A stretch of 64,000 nt of DNA from Terana coerulea (Eukaryota > Basidiomycota > Agaricomycetes > Polyporales > Phanerochaetaceae): the NCBI GenBank assembly GCA_024811115.1, contig JAKOGH010000051.1:372001-436000 (forward strand). The letters are read 5' to 3'. Below the pieces are notes generated by a model. It saw nothing but the letters and a program-made list of their open reading frames with translations. It was not told the DNA's origin and did not search any database. The position numbers and the translations under genes were made by a program. Shown in pieces: positions 22,630-39,046 of the stretch (its first letter is position 1; each line of letters begins with the position of its first letter).

Positions 22630-25600
22630 TTAGAGCCTAGTTGCCTCCCCACCACCACCACAACCACCTCCTCCACCGCAACCACCTCCTCCACCACATC
22701 CCCCACTGCCTCCGCAATCTCCTCCGCCACATCCTCCTCCACTGCATCCTCCCCCACAACCTCCCTGACCACCTCCCTGATGACCGGAGTGCATCAGCGG
22801 TTTGAGCATCTTGGCCGCACCCATCAAGCCTTTTCCGCCCCGCCTCCCCCTATGCCGCCGCCGCCCATTCCACCCATGCCTCCACCGCCCATTCCTCCTC
22901 CACCCATCCCAGGTCCCATTCCGCCACCCATACCTCCCATACCGGACCCCATGCTGCCGCCCATCATGCCACCGCCGCCCACTGGCTGCCCACCAGCACC
23001 AGCCAATGCGCCCAGTAAGCCGCCAGCACCCGCAGGGACCACCGCTCCACTTGGCCCACCAACCGCAGGATCTTGGTTCATGCCCGCGCTTTGCCCAACT
23101 GGCACTTGACCGGTTCCGCCCGTCATGACATCGCCGCTTGCTGGTACCGGCGGGGCCTGAGCTTGGGCATTAGGTGCATTACTTGACGTCGCGCTGCTAC
23201 CGGCAACCGGGGCCGGTGGTGCTCCTGCTGGCGGAGCATACGCCGTGCCGCTGCTACTGCTCGCTGCTGCTGGCATTACGCCTTGTTCCGCGTTCTTCTT
23301 CTCTTGTCTCTGTTGCAGCTTCTGCTCCGCTTTCTGCAGAGACAACCATCAGCACACAAATCGACCGCACTGGAACGTAAGCCGTACCTCAGCCAAGTCG
23401 ACGAGACGACCACCACCTCGGATGCGAATAGCCGCATCCTCGGGCTGTTGCGCGTTGAACGGAATGGGTGCGAGGAACGCAGCTTGGTGGCCCTGCTCTC
23501 TCTTCCACGTCTCGCCGTCGAGCTTGCCCTCCTTCGCGGATTTCTCGTCGCGCTGCAAGCGCTTCCCGATCTCCTGCTCCCGCCCCTGTCTGAAGTCGTC
23601 GTCCGCTGCGACCGAGTCGTGTTCGCTTGCGTGTGTGGCGTTGATGGCGTCGTCGCGGGATGGCGGCATGAGGACGTCTGCGCCGGGGCCTTGCTTGTGC
23701 AGACAGTGTTTCATGCTGCGTTTGAGGCGTTGGCCGCATGTGTGGCCTGGAAGAGGGCAGCCGCAGTACATGTAGGGAACGTTGAATCGGGCCTGAATCA
23801 TTGTGAGAAAGGTGGGTGATAATCTAAAACATCACATTTTTACCTCCCATGCAAGACAAGTATCATCAAGAGACGTCGAGAGATGATTCTCTTCGATCTT
23901 GTCGTCGCTGAAAAGAAATAAGCAGGCAGCCATCAGTCAATGAACTAATAACTTACTGATCAACATGGTGCGAGATGTACTTCATGCAGTCATTTTGGTA
24001 CATTTCTCCTTTCAGTTGATGGGTATGCCAAGCCAGATCGATATCCAGCGTAGGTACGAAGAACGACTTTGGAGTCAAGGCCATCATATCCAAGAACCTA
24101 GAGACCTGACCTGAGAGAGTGAATATTGGCCAAGATTAACAACACGTACGCATGGTATCGAGCGATGGCATGCACCAAGACAGCCTCGTCTTCTTCCGTC
24201 TCGAAAGCCCCGGCCTGGGTCCAGCCAAAGTTGGTCATCTTGTCGATGAACGAGCCCTGCCTAGTCACAGCACCGACGAGGTCAATGGAGAACGGTCGAT
24301 CGTCGTTGTACGCCTTCAGGCACCTCATCGAACTGTCATGACAGGAGTCAGTAAGAGCCCAATGACTACAAAGGTATAGATTGGTCCTACATACCCAGGA
24401 ATGGCGATAACACCTCTCAGCTTCGCGAACGAGTAGTCACAGCTCGCCGTGACCGACTTGATCCATGCGTCCTTCCAAGTCTGCAAATCGTCGGTATATG
24501 GCATGACACGACCTTGGACAGTGGCATACGTACCGCCTCCGTAGCACTCGTAAGTGGAGGGAACAGGGCGTGTAACTTGTCTTTGAACTCAAGAGCCTTC
24601 TCCTCATCGAATGCCCTCACGTTGGTCCTTAGTGTACCCGCTTGATAGACGCCGTAACCATAGGTTTGCTTATCATCGGGGCGACGGGGATCGAGGACTA
24701 GGTCTCGGGCGAACTTGAGCAGCGCCAAGCTCCCTTGCGTGCATTCGAAGCCACACGCGAGACATGGCGCTTTGAACCCTTTCTGGAGATATCCCGTACC
24801 ATCGGCCGTGAGGTATGCTTGCAGAAGGCACAGAGTAAGACGCGGTCTGGGCTTGCTAGACGTTGACACTCACATACGGAAAGAGAACCGAGGCACTTCG
24901 GACAAGATATAGTGTGCGTCACAGTTACAGAGGCGGCCTCGATGGGATCATAAGGCGTGTTCGTCCTCTCAAGCCACGACGATTTGCACTCGAGAGATGG
25001 TTCAAAATCGTTGATATCACCTATCTTCGACTTGAAGCAAGTATTAGCGTGCGTTCTGTGCCAGTGTTTGAGAGGTATCTCACAATTGTTGCCAGAATGG
25101 TACTCTTCATACCGTCCAATCGTGCGAGAATGCTTAGGCGTGCGCAGTCCTCAGCATACCAACTATCAGAGCAATGGATAAAGGTAGCAGTAAGCAGGTA
25201 TTCAGTATAGTTCGTGATATCGATCACTCACGTAGGATTCAACATGTATGAGTGCCATACCATGAGGACGTCGGTTGGCGGAATCTCAGATTCAGAACCA
25301 TCTTGAACCGTTGGCAGCCAACGTTCAAACCTACAATGATGTTTTCTGGGTCAACGTCTGACTTGCACTTCGGATTCATCACTAGGACGCACCTGTCAAC
25401 AGCAAGACCGAGGAACCACGCCCAGCGCTGAGTTGGTTCAAGCTTTTGCGCAACTTCAGGCCACTGTGGGTGCACCCTTTCTTCGACAGCGTTTCTGAGT
25501 TCCTTGAACGCTCGCAAAAGCGTCAAATGGGTCTTGAGCTCGTCGATCTGAACCAAGGGGCTCGTGAGGGCCTGCGAGCCGATGGTGTAGGATGTCGGCG

Positions 25601-25694
25601 CCGCATGCCCAGGCGGCTTCGCGTGCTGGTCAGGAGGAGGCGGAGACTGCCGCTGAGCCTCGGCGATGTAAGTGACGTTACTTGACTTGTTCAT
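22630..25694 (-). CDS. glycine-rich domain-containing protein (GRDP/DUF1399 type)
   Basis: Multi-exon gene starting MNKSSNVTYIAEAQRQS at 25694. Family signatures in order: LAVDRFERWLP, where an intron splits DR; DVLMVWHSYMLNPTWYAEDC (about 25270-25140); a CPKC/CLACGF cysteine region (about 24900-24740); and DLAWHTHQL (about 24030), the second GRDP hallmark. Then come CGCPLPGHTC and a low-complexity Gly/Met/Ala tail. The last segment (22827-22630) is a Gly-Cys repeat (GGCGGG units). To join the Gly/Met tail to GKGLMGAAKMLKPLM one base must be added in the CCCC run at 22838-22841. This is another single-base deletion, since the product otherwise matches the family layout to its end. GRDP proteins have been linked to stress and development in plants. 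The fungal role is unknown. Confidence 0.8.
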
Positions 25695-26223
25695 GGGGGA
25701 CGTGAGATATATGGGAGAGAAGTTAGATCCGACGGCGTACCTATATACTCAAAGGCTAGAGTGGAGCTATTACCGGCATATGACTTCACAATATCAACAT
25801 GGTGAGGCTTCAGTGTGCGTGACCCTGACTCTGGTAAGTTACAGGCTAAACGAGATACGGTGACGCACTATCATGTACCGGACCGCTGCGCTACAGCAAT
25901 CGTCCAATCGAACTGCATGATTGACGAGATCGACCAAGTGAGCCTGCTTGTCAGAGTCTGGGTCATTACCCTACACTGTCAGTGATGCAGTGATACTTAC
26001 TGCAGGGCGTGACTGAGTCTATAACTCGTGTGAACACCATTCAGCCCTTTCCGCTGCAGCCCCCACAAGGCCAGAACGTTCCCTCGGAGTGTTGCCAGCA
26101 AGAGAACGATGTTCTAGACGATGTAACCATTGATGTATAATAGTCGCGTTGCTTAACTATTAACGAGTTAAATGCGAAAACATAGGCCGGTGCAGCGCAA
26201 ACCGTCGCAACAAGAAGCAGGTC
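25695..26223. other. left part of the GRDP-MMS19 divergent promoter region
   Basis: No gene is recognised. Without the retrotransposon, the GRDP (minus) and MMS19 (plus) starts would be about 840 bp apart, so this segment plus 34131-34443 was probably one shared upstream region. AGGTC at 26219-26223 is the left target duplication of the element. Confidence 0.5.
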
Positions 26224-26585
26224 TGTTAAGACCAAAGGTCGTTGCGCAATGAGCTGGGGGCTCAATGCGACTCTGAGGGCTATTACGGAGGTTTCCCTCT
26301 AGCACGCAGAGACTGACCAGAGATATCGATGTTAATAAACAAGGAGATCGCAGTTAAGGCTATGAGGCCTTGACTGGTCGATCTTTATACTACTGTACAA
26401 GATGGTGGCGTGGGAAGCATACTACGTATCCGTACTAGTGTTGAGACTAGTAGATGAGTCTGGGCAGGGCGTAGGGTACGCTACGCTAGCTGAGTCATAG
26501 GGCATAGGGCGAGGTGAGTCATGAGTTGCGAACCGAGCCGATGTTGCTAATCGTTCGAATAAAAGAAATAACTCTGTCCGTAACA
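26224..26585 (-). repeat. 3' LTR (in element sense)
   Basis: 362 bp, with no difference from the other LTR found by eye. TATAAA lies at 26389-26384 on the minus strand and the predicted transcript start AACTGCGATCT at 26355-26345. The last ORF of the element reads into this LTR and stops at 26521-26519. Confidence 0.9.
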
Positions 26586-28370
26586 TTACCCCCTATCCAG
26601 TCTGAAAGTCCCCGACTTTCTTCAACCATAGTACCTTCCTTGGTCGTAGGTCGGGTCTTCGTCGATCTCGTACTCGAGGGAGTGGGGACGCGCGGTCGAG
26701 TCGTATATTGAGTGGGGCAATCTTTTGCGTAGTGACCGGGCTTGTATTGGTGGCACTTCCAGCAACGATATTGGTTGCACCATGCGCCCCAGTGTCCCTG
26801 TTCTCCACAAATCATGCATGCGTCGTTGGGTTTGGGTCGGTGGGAGTAGGGTGAGAATCGTGTGTTCGGCCGGCGGTGTATGGTGTCGAGGGATGATTGG
26901 CGAGGTGGATGACGAGCCTACCAGTGTGGTTGCCGATGTAGAACCCGACCCCATGCGGTTGACTTTGTAACGCATGTCCTTTTGCCCGCTGAGAGTAAGG
27001 GGGCCAGGTCCGTTCGATTGGCCTTGAAACGCATGTCCTTTCCTCCTCCTTTGCACTCCCTGGTATGCCGTGGTGGTATGACGGGGGTGGATGTCGGTCG
27101 AGGGATGAGTGACGGGTGAGCAAGTCGAGGTGCGATGGGAGGGAACGTGGGCTTCTTGATCGTCCACTTGGATCCTGGAGGTGTCGGTGTCGGTGGTGGG
27201 TGCAGCCGGTCGAGGGAACAGGTTGTCCGAGGACTTTCATGAGCTCATCGAACGCTTTGATGACCTCGGGTGAACGTCCTGGTCATCGGACGGTTCGCGC
27301 TTCATCGGCTGTTTTCCCGCCTCTTCGCCTCCTTCTGCCGCTTCTCTTCGCCGTTTCGCTGGCCTTAGCCTGTTGCTGTGCGGGGTTAGCGCTGCCCATG
27401 CTCGCTGGAAGTCGTTGTCGCTCTCGTCGCTGTCCGTTTCCACAGTAGCAGCCATAGATTTCGGAGCATTTGTCTGGCCATTTGCCGGTGTTCTCGGAGG
27501 ATCGACGACGATGGGTTCAGCCACTGTCGTAGCGCGCGTTGGAGGATCTGTATGGGTGCGTTGGATGAGTCAGACGGTGTCCGACCAATGTAGCTCGTGC
27601 CAAACGACCATTCCGACTGAGGATCGGAGGCGACGGTGACGACCAGATGGAGGGTGTGTCGCGGGCGGTGGTGTAACGTAATCAAGGAGTGGAGATGCAG
27701 AGGCCAGCGGGAGAGTGAGGAACATCACGGCTGCTCGTCGACTCCCGGCTGCACGACTTTCGGTCGTGGATACGCGTAGCCGAACTTCTCGTATGGTATG
27801 GGCTGGCGTATAGCGCGATGAATGAGCTGGACACAAGCCTGGATTCCGCCCCACACGTAGTAGGGATTCCAAGGTTTGGTCCATAACCGACGCGTGGTGC
27901 TCGAGGCATCGTTCGCCTGGTCTCGAGCTCCTTCCAGTTGCTCGACCATCTTTTGGAAGTGATCCAGATGGCGTGCCCCGGCTCTGGCGTGGATAAGGAT
28001 ACGACGAGGAGTAAAATCGGAGAAGAGCTCATCTCCGTCTGGAACAAGGACGGGTTCGCGAACGCACTCGAGGAGGGCCTCGATGAGTCGTTGCTTGCGT
28101 CGCTTGGCCTCGTCTCCTTGGACGTAGTCGGCGACGACTGTCCTCGCTGAAGCCCTGGAGAATATTCCGTCGATATGAGTATCGTATCTGTAATATTCGA
28201 GTAAAGACTGAATGAGGTTTCCCGGTTCCTCGCGTTCGACAAGGACGGGTCCGGAAACTTCTGAGATGAGGGAGGGTGAAGTCCTTGGTAGAATTGGCGG
28301 TGCCAATCCAGAGGTTAACGGTGTTAGCGATGGGTTGAAGTGCAGCATTGCTAGTGGGGACTGAGGACAT
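26519..28370 (-). CDS. extra retrotransposon ORF with two C-terminal zinc knuckles
   Basis: Begins ATG 28370 (MSSVPTSNAALQPIANTV), 18 nt after the UAA that ends pol at 28391-28389 and in the same frame. After a frame break near 28270 the body reads GPVLVEREEPGNLIQSLLEYY and continues with WNPYYVWGGIQACVQLIHRA. An acidic/basic middle follows (TDSDESDNDFQRAWAAL, KRRREAAEGGEE). Near the end it has two zinc knuckles in tandem at about 26815-26717: CX2CX4HX4C (CMICGEQGHWGAWC) directly followed by CX2CX6HX4C (CWKC...HYAKDC). The frame then runs through the polypurine tract and 67 bp into the LTR. At least two more frame breaks occur. I know no family name for it. A nucleic-acid-binding role is inferred from the knuckles. 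Confidence 0.65.
26586..26598 (-). promoter_or_regulatory. polypurine tract
   Basis: On the element's sense strand GGATAGGGGGTAA lies immediately before the 3' LTR, the expected place for the plus-strand primer of reverse transcription. Confidence 0.75.
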
Positions 28371-28388
28371 GTTCTGCGTGCGGTTGGT

Positions 28389-32210
<3,822 letters not shown>

Positions 32211-32232
32211 TTCTCCGTCCTCGTCTTCTTCG

Positions 32233-33185
32233 TCAGAGTCCTCCGACTCCCTCGTCGGCTAGAGTCGTTGTTACGTGACAACGGTGGCCCTGACGCACCG
32301 TGGTGCGCGGCTTCGGCTTCTTTCCATTGTCTTGGTTGGAGGGTTTCTTCCTTTTGGTTGGGCAGTCCTTAGCAAGATGTCCCTTACCTCCACAGTTGTA
32401 GCATAGGCCCTTCTTCCTGGCCTCCTGCCTTTCCTCTTTAGTTCTAATCGCATCTACGTCCATCGCGTTTTCGTCCCTATCTTCGGATTTGTGCGATCGG
32501 TGACGCTTGTCGTCTTCATCGTCATCGTCTTCGATGAATTTAATCACCGAGTCGTACCAGGGCTGATAGCGTGGTTGGTTTTACCGCTGAGCTGAGGCGG
32601 ATTTGGTTCTTCATGTCGACGGGGATGCATTTCTTAAAGCTCCGGATGAGCTGGGCGTCGGTGTCGCTGCCTTTGAGCTGTAACGCGAGGTGTCTGAATT
32701 TGATCACTGTTTCTCTGACAGTGTCTTTCTTGTCTCGTTCGGATCTGTTTTTAAGGCGTTCGATTTTCCTTAAAGCGTTCGAGATATCATCGCGTTGGAC
32801 AAAGATTTTGTCGAAATCATCCCAGAATTCGGTGAGAGTGCCGGGATATCCTTTATCTCCGTATTCGTCGAGTTTTAGATCTGCCCATGATTTGGCTGAT
32901 CCTTTTGTCATGTAGGAAAGGGCGAAGATGATTCTTTCCTTTCGCGAGGGCGAAGTCGGTGGGGTATGCTTCAAAATAGAGGTGACAGCCTCTTTTGAAT
33001 TCCTTGACGCGTTTTTCTGAGCCGTCAAACTCATCTGGGGTCCTCAGTTTAGTTGCTTTCGAGGATTTCTTCGTGGTTGCTCCCGTCGAGGTTGAATTTG
33101 CCGTGATCGCAGCCTTGATTTCCTGTATCCCTTGATCTACATCCGCAAACTTCTGGGCCATCCTTGTTTCCATTGTCTGTGCCAT
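32233..33185 (-). CDS. gag: Ty3/Gypsy Gag with zinc knuckle
   Basis: Coiled start (MAQTMETRMAQKFADVDQG), then a capsid-like segment (LRTPDEFDGSEKRVKEFKRG, ERIIFALSYMTKGSAKSWAD, FIRSFKK-like end), and a nucleocapsid with one zinc knuckle CYNCGGKGHLAKDC near 32400. A frame break at about 32935 and another before the knuckle separate the blocks. An open frame upstream (FEHFLECLDKQIEFYTLTRD, about 33300-33240) is probably part of the true N-terminus, joined by a one-base correction. Protein sequence continues toward the protease without a clear stop after one shift, so gag and pol may be one polyprotein as in Tf1-like elements. Confidence 0.8.
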
Positions 33186-33750
33186 TCCCTGTTTCTTTAC
33201 TACTTCCGCTCGGTATTTCCTGGCTTTCTGCTCCGGTGGGGTCCCGAGTTAGAGTGTAGAATTCGATTTGTTTGTCTAGGCACTCGAGGAAATGTTCGAA
33301 TGTTACTTCAACTTGGTTGATGAAGACGGTGAAGGGTTCGTCGGTTTGGTTGGCGATGAAGTTGGGGTTGACAGGATCTGGGGGATTAGAATCGGATGTG
33401 GAGGATGAGATGGTTAAGTGGGGTCTGGTGTTGGCCTCTGGTACACGGTTCGTAACCTTCGGTGGGTTGGATCGTTTTCTTGTCTGGTGTGTTTCGGTTC
33501 TTTGCAGGGGTTTTCGTCGCAGAATCGTAGGATTCCTGTGTCGGTTGCGAAGTTAACGTCTGTTCCTGATTTCAGGTGAAATCGGTGTGTACGGAGCGTA
33601 CACACAGTTCCGTTGGCGTCTGCCGTGGTGGTTCGGTGAGCCCTTGTCCTTGTTACAGGACCAGGGTTGGAGTTTCGGGATAACTAGTTAAGTAGTCGGC
33701 CGTTCGGTGGGTTCTGGGTGACTTAGACTCAAAAGAGTCGGTCGGTTCGA

Positions 33751-33761
33751 AACTGCGATCT
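33751..33761 (-). promoter_or_regulatory. self-priming primer-binding site
   Basis: On the sense strand AGATCGCAGTT lies two bases after the 5' LTR. It is exactly complementary to AACTGCGATCT, the predicted first 11 bases of the element's own RNA. No TGG-initial tRNA complement is present here. Confidence 0.7.
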
Positions 33762-33763
33762 AA

Positions 33764-34125
33764 TGTTAAGACCAAAGGTCGTTGCGCAATGAGCTGGGGG
33801 CTCAATGCGACTCTGAGGGCTATTACGGAGGTTTCCCTCTAGCACGCAGAGACTGACCAGAGATATCGATGTTAATAAACAAGGAGATCGCAGTTAAGGC
33901 TATGAGGCCTTGACTGGTCGATCTTTATACTACTGTACAAGATGGTGGCGTGGGAAGCATACTACGTATCCGTACTAGTGTTGAGACTAGTAGATGAGTC
34001 TGGGCAGGGCGTAGGGTACGCTACGCTAGCTGAGTCATAGGGCATAGGGCGAGGTGAGTCATGAGTTGCGAACCGAGCCGATGTTGCTAATCGTTCGAAT
34101 AAAAGAAATAACTCTGTCCGTAACA
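33764..34125 (-). repeat. 5' LTR (in element sense)
   Basis: Carries the promoter: TATAAA at 33929-33924, with AACTGCGATCT starting at 33895, 34 bases after the first T of the TATA box. That is the usual TATA-to-start spacing. The right target duplication AGGTC follows at 34126-34130. Confidence 0.88.
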
Positions 34126-34443
34126 AGGTCTTTACAGGCTTCGTTAGTTCGGGTTGCGGAGTACAAAAATGCGTAAAGACGCACAGAAAACTCCAAACAT
34201 TGGCATAGAATTCTCCGTTCGCCATTGAAGGCCGTTGACCTATCCCAACTACCAGTGCAGTATCGAATGGATTTGGTATGTTTTCGACGTGGTCCGGACG
34301 TTAGAGAGCTCGATGCCCGGAGGAGCGGACGAGCAGCGGGCGTTGAAATATTGATCCGAACTTCACCCGTCCCAAAATGGTATCGTGCAACTTTGACTCT
34401 AATCTGCGTGTGACGGGCAAGGCAGGTGCTCTCGAACGCTTTC

Positions 34444-37400
34444 ATGGACCCCATCGACCGTCTTGTTCGTACATGGGTGGCTTCAGGGCGAGACGAAGAA
34501 ATACAGAAGACGGCCGAAGGCGGGTCTCCTACAAATTCTCTGACGCTCATCTGTTCTGACATCAGCAAGTACCTCAGAAATCTCCTCGGGGAACGCAACT
34601 CTTCTGGATGTTGTGAAAGCTCTGGGGAGTACCTGACAGCAGAGGAAGATGAGTTAAGAAATAAAGGTTGCCAAATTCATTTTTGCAATAGGGCCACGAG
34701 TTTATTTCTTCAACAGGTGTAGACTTCTTGTCTTTGGTCATCGCAAGATGTCCTCCTGAGAAGTTGAATCGGCAATCAGGTATGCGAATTTTATATATAT
34801 CTGATAACTCTCTGCTAACATGACATAGTCAAGGTCTTGGTCGGCTTCATGTGTGGGAAGTTGGAGGACACGGAGACCATCATCCCTGCGCTCAAGGGAC
34901 TTGCGTCGCTCGTTCCTTTACCCGCCTTTACATCGTTGGATGCCGTCGACGTGGTTAAAGCGTAACTATAAAACCTTCCGCTGTCCCAAAATGCATTATG
35001 CTTATCTTATTGGCAGCCTGTTCTCGCACGTAAAAATGCGAGTCTTGGTACAATCTCAGCGTTTCACGGTATATACTATCATCGATTTGTTGGTGGCTCG
35101 CCATAGAGAAGGTTTGTGGTTGATTCTGTGCCTTTTGTGCTATACTTATGCTGGATCAGCTCTCAAGAATTTGGGCGGTGAATTCCTAGATGGATACATC
35201 AGCTTGGCCGAGGGCGAGAAGGACCCGCGGAACCTCTTGGTTGCCTTCGCAATTGCTCGCGTTCTTCTCATCGAGTTCGATGTCACTCACCGCGTCGAGG
35301 TAAGCCGGTTGCATAGCACTTTAACAGAATAAAAAGCTCACGTTGTGATAGCAAATTTTCAACATCACTTTCTGCTATTTCCCGATTACCTTCCGGCCAC
35401 CGCCCGACGATCCGTATGGCATTACCACAGAAGACCTCAAAAAGAATCTGCGGTGTGCTTGTATTCACTCGCTTTCTTGATATTGCGCTAAAGGTATTTT
35501 TGATAGAGGTTGTCTGAACGCCACACCTGCTTTCGGTCCATTGGCCATTCCCTTGTTCTTAGAAAAGCTTCAAGCGGGATCGCCTACTACCAAGGTATTT
35601 TACATGGTTACGTCATGCCTCAATGTAACTAACGTACTACAGAGAGACACACTACAAACTCTGGACGTGTGCTTGCCCATATATGGCCCTTTCGTTGCCC
35701 GCGAGCATGCTCGCAAACTGTGGAACTCGCTAAAGCTTGAAGTGTGTGCACTTTGCTTGATTATCGCCACGGCTTCTGATGCAATCTAAAACAGATATTC
35801 CAACCAACCGACATCGAAACGGAGACGTTGGCCTTGCACACTACCCAGGTATTGGTCCAGACGATATACGAGGGAAACGCGGAAGCCCAAGACGAGGAAA
35901 TTGTCGGCCTTGCAAGAGATGCTTGCGACGAGTGTACACGCATTCTCAAGGAACCGGAGAAGAGCCAGGCCAAGCCCGCTATGAAAGTGTTGTGTGCCTT
36001 CGTCTCCACTACACGTAAGTCCAGCTTCGATTTGTCCATCGCAATGATCCGCTTACTATTTGACATAGCCTCCATCTCGAAATTCACTCTGAACCAGGCA
36101 GTACCCCACCTCGTCAAACTCTTCCTAGACCCGGACGAAGCTCCAAATAGAGCTCCCGTCCTGAGGCTCCTGCTGACCTGATCCATGCAAGTCGCCAGGC
36201 ATCGACGAAAGCGGCTGAAGGAGAAGCACCAGCGGCTGCGCTTGCGCCATTCAAGGACGAGGTGCTTGGAGTTCTGACCGTGGGCCTGAAGAACCCGGCA
36301 TCATGCAATCATGGTCTGGATGGCTTGAAGGGCATGGTCACTACTGCAAACTTGCTCACAGATGAAGAACTTGGCTTCATTGTTCACAACGTCAACGAAC
36401 TCTTCGCAGGCGATGTTACTGAACAAAGCGAAGACACAAGGTAAATATACTATCGTCCTCCTGTGCGCATTAGCATATAAGTGCCTGATCGGTCATCTCA
36501 GCGATGCCATCCTGGACCTCTTGACAGCGGTGTCTTCCATTGCTCCTCGCCATGTCTCTCAGACAACTCTCCCGCTGCTGTTCTCCTCTCTGCCAGACGC
36601 GGCACCGCCGAGGACCGCAGAAACCGAGAGGCTGAAGTACTGGACAGTCCTATCGTTCCTGAGGCGTTTATGCATCCAAGCAGACCTCTTGAGACACTTG
36701 TTATCCGCCTATCGACGAAGCTTGATCTCATCTGCGTTCCCAAGAGCGAAGTGATCCAGGAAGAAAACGGCCACGAGCCTTCCGCTGCATACGCGCATTC
36801 TATTCTACGCACCCTTGCTGATGCTGTCTCGAAAAGATTCAGCTAAACCATCCGGACGTGTCCAAATATGTGGATCGCCTGCTGCCTCAGCTGTTCAATT
36901 TACACATTTATTCGACCCTTGCGTCAAATGGAACGTATCTTGTCGCCACAGATCCACGTGTAGTATCGGTGTCTGCGGAGATTGTGTCGTTGGTTCTGCA
37001 AACTGCGTCGGCTCAGTATGTTCTTCCCCTTGCCGCTTGCGCGTTACACTAACCCGACTGGTGCAGAAAGCAGGAACAGTTTACTGCCTCCTTGTTCGCT
37101 GCATTTGACGATGGGCAATTAGAGCGTATTGGGGAAGGCCAGCATAAGCTTCCTGGAAACAAAGTTTTCTCTCCCTTGTCGGTACGCATGCAGCACTGGT
37201 GTGAGGGCGGCTGATAATCTGACAGACTTCGTAGCCCGATGCGTCTAGCCTGCAGAAGAACCTAGTTCTACTATTCTCAGCATCGGTTGTCTCTCTCCAC
37301 AAGGAGGTTGCTTTCCCTGTGCCCGATGAGACCGCGTTCGTGGACAGGCTGCTCCAGTGGAGCACCTTCCATGCGGACAACAAGCTGCAAAACGAAGCGG

Positions 37401-38695
37401 TGGAACATGTAATTGCGTCTGCATTGAACAAGCGCGCCGAAAGTGCGTTCAGTGATTGCTCGCGCGACTGTAGCTCATGATGAATCTTACTAGGTTTCGA
37501 GAATCTCCTGAATGACAAGTTATCGGGAGCTTGGCTCTCACAAGCTACTGATGTTAGCCATCCAGTAAACACACGCAAACGAGTCATTTCGGCGTGGGCT
37601 TGGGTACACTTTCACTTGCACTTTCTTATCAACCCTACATAATTGACTGCGTATCTCTTAGATGACGAAAGCCCTGCAGATCCGCAGTCACCCTCTTGCG
37701 CAGAGTTTCGCCGACCGTCTTATCGAGCTTTTCGACGACTCTGATATTGGTTGGGACGCTGCACGCGCGATTGGTCACATTGTTGGCTCAGATAAAATCC
37801 TCACCAAGAAGAACCATGCCGTAGTTAAGGTGAGTCTAAGTACGTTATGTACCGGTGGAAGAGACCCTCAACTTTGGATGTGATTTTCAGTTCCTCTATG
37901 CGCAGAAGTTTGCGAATGTCATGCTCCCCCGCATCATTGAAGGAGCTAAGGCGAGTTCTGGTATGTTGTTCCAACTAGGGGCGAGGCATATGCTGATGTC
38001 TCCCAGAACCCCGGCGGCAGAATGCATATCTCGTTGCGTTAGCTTCGTTAATCAAGTCTATTCCGAAGGCCGCCTACGTCCAAGAAATGTCATCCGTACG
38101 TTTTCATCTGCGTTGCTGGCGGCAAGAGCTGATATGTTCCTCCAATTCAGTTGATGCCTCTGCTCCTGCGTGGGTTAGACCTGCCCGACCCGGAAATCCG
38201 AGCCAACGTGATCGACACACTCCTTGCTCTGGCCGATCCGACCTCGAAGACCAGCAATGACATTGTTTCCGAACATGCCTCGAGTATCGCCGCCACCATG
38301 CTGAAGAACAGCGTGGCACGTGAGATGCCTTCAGTGGTACGTGAAACCCATACTCGCGTAGCATTTTTCAGTCCCCACTGAAGTACGCCGATGGCACAGC
38401 GAGTACGGACGGCCGCGCTGCGCTATCTAGCCGTAATGCCTAGTCTCGTCAAGTACGACGTTCTGCATCCGCAGAAGCCGGCAGTATTACGAGAGCTGGC
38501 TAAGGTGCTTGACGACCCTAAGAGGACTGTCCGCAAGGCTGCAGTGGAAGCCAGGTATGTGGTCATTGCCTTGATTTGCTACATGTTTCTCACTCGTCTG
38601 ACTTTTAGAACAAATTGGTAAGCATCACTCTGGATTCTCGACAGCGGCAAACTCTTCACTAACAAGTTTTACTTAGGTTCAAGTACTCAGGCTGA
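34444..38695 (+). CDS. MMS19: MMS19/MET18 HEAT-repeat protein, cytosolic Fe-S targeting factor
   Basis: Start MDPIDRLVRTWVASGRDEE at 34444. The C-terminus RTNWFKYSG is spliced from tiny exons and ends at 38695. Many short introns are needed; most join in phase. Recognisable blocks: YLTAEEDELRNKG, ARCPPEKLNRQS, EDTETIIPALKGL, SLAEGEKDPRNLLVAFAIAR, FCYFPITFRPPPDDPYGIT, FLDPDEAPNRAPVLRLL, and the C-terminal HEAT repeats ending VLDDPKRTVRKAAVEAR. MMS19 works in the CIA targeting complex that hands iron-sulphur clusters to DNA replication and repair enzymes. Four single-base deletions break the frame: GGGG at 34624-34627, about 36170, about 36690, and AAAA at 36832-36835. As this is a conserved housekeeping gene, sequencing error is the likeliest cause. 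The retrotransposon ends only 318 bp upstream. Confidence 0.9.
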
Positions 38696-39046
38696 ATATA
38701 TAGATCAAGAGAGTAGTAGACAAGCAACTGTAATGTATAACATACTAGCAGAACCCATGCAGACGTACCACAACTGGTGTATTGTAATTGGTGTGGAAAC
38801 GGATGCGTAACAGAATGGATTTGAATGAGGGGACATGAGCTCTAGATAGCGTGAGTGTAGCGATTACGTAGAGTACAGCGCTGCAGTTGACCTGAGTCTG
38901 GCCAAGGAGTGAGATATCGATTCCGTAGATTGTGTGATGCGAAAGCAATGAGAAAGTATGTCAAGACCGTGAAAACCAGCGATATCAAAACGAGGAAAGT
39001 GAACCCAGAGACACCATATTACTTGCCCCGGCCATCCCCAAAGCAC

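Noticed and set aside
33735..33764. tRNA gene 3' end (GGTTCGAAACTGCGATCTAA looks like a T-arm)
   Set aside because: No cloverleaf can be built around it and the sequence is explained by the retrotransposon priming site next to the LTR.
34059..34598. 180-codon minus-strand frame as a gene
   Set aside because: It overlaps the LTR and runs antisense to the first MMS19 exon; no domain is recognised.
34444..38695. GCN1 (another HEAT-repeat protein)
   Set aside because: The N-terminal MDPIDRLVRTW, FCYFPITFRPP and the C-terminal RTNWFKYSG blocks fit MMS19/MET18, not GCN1.
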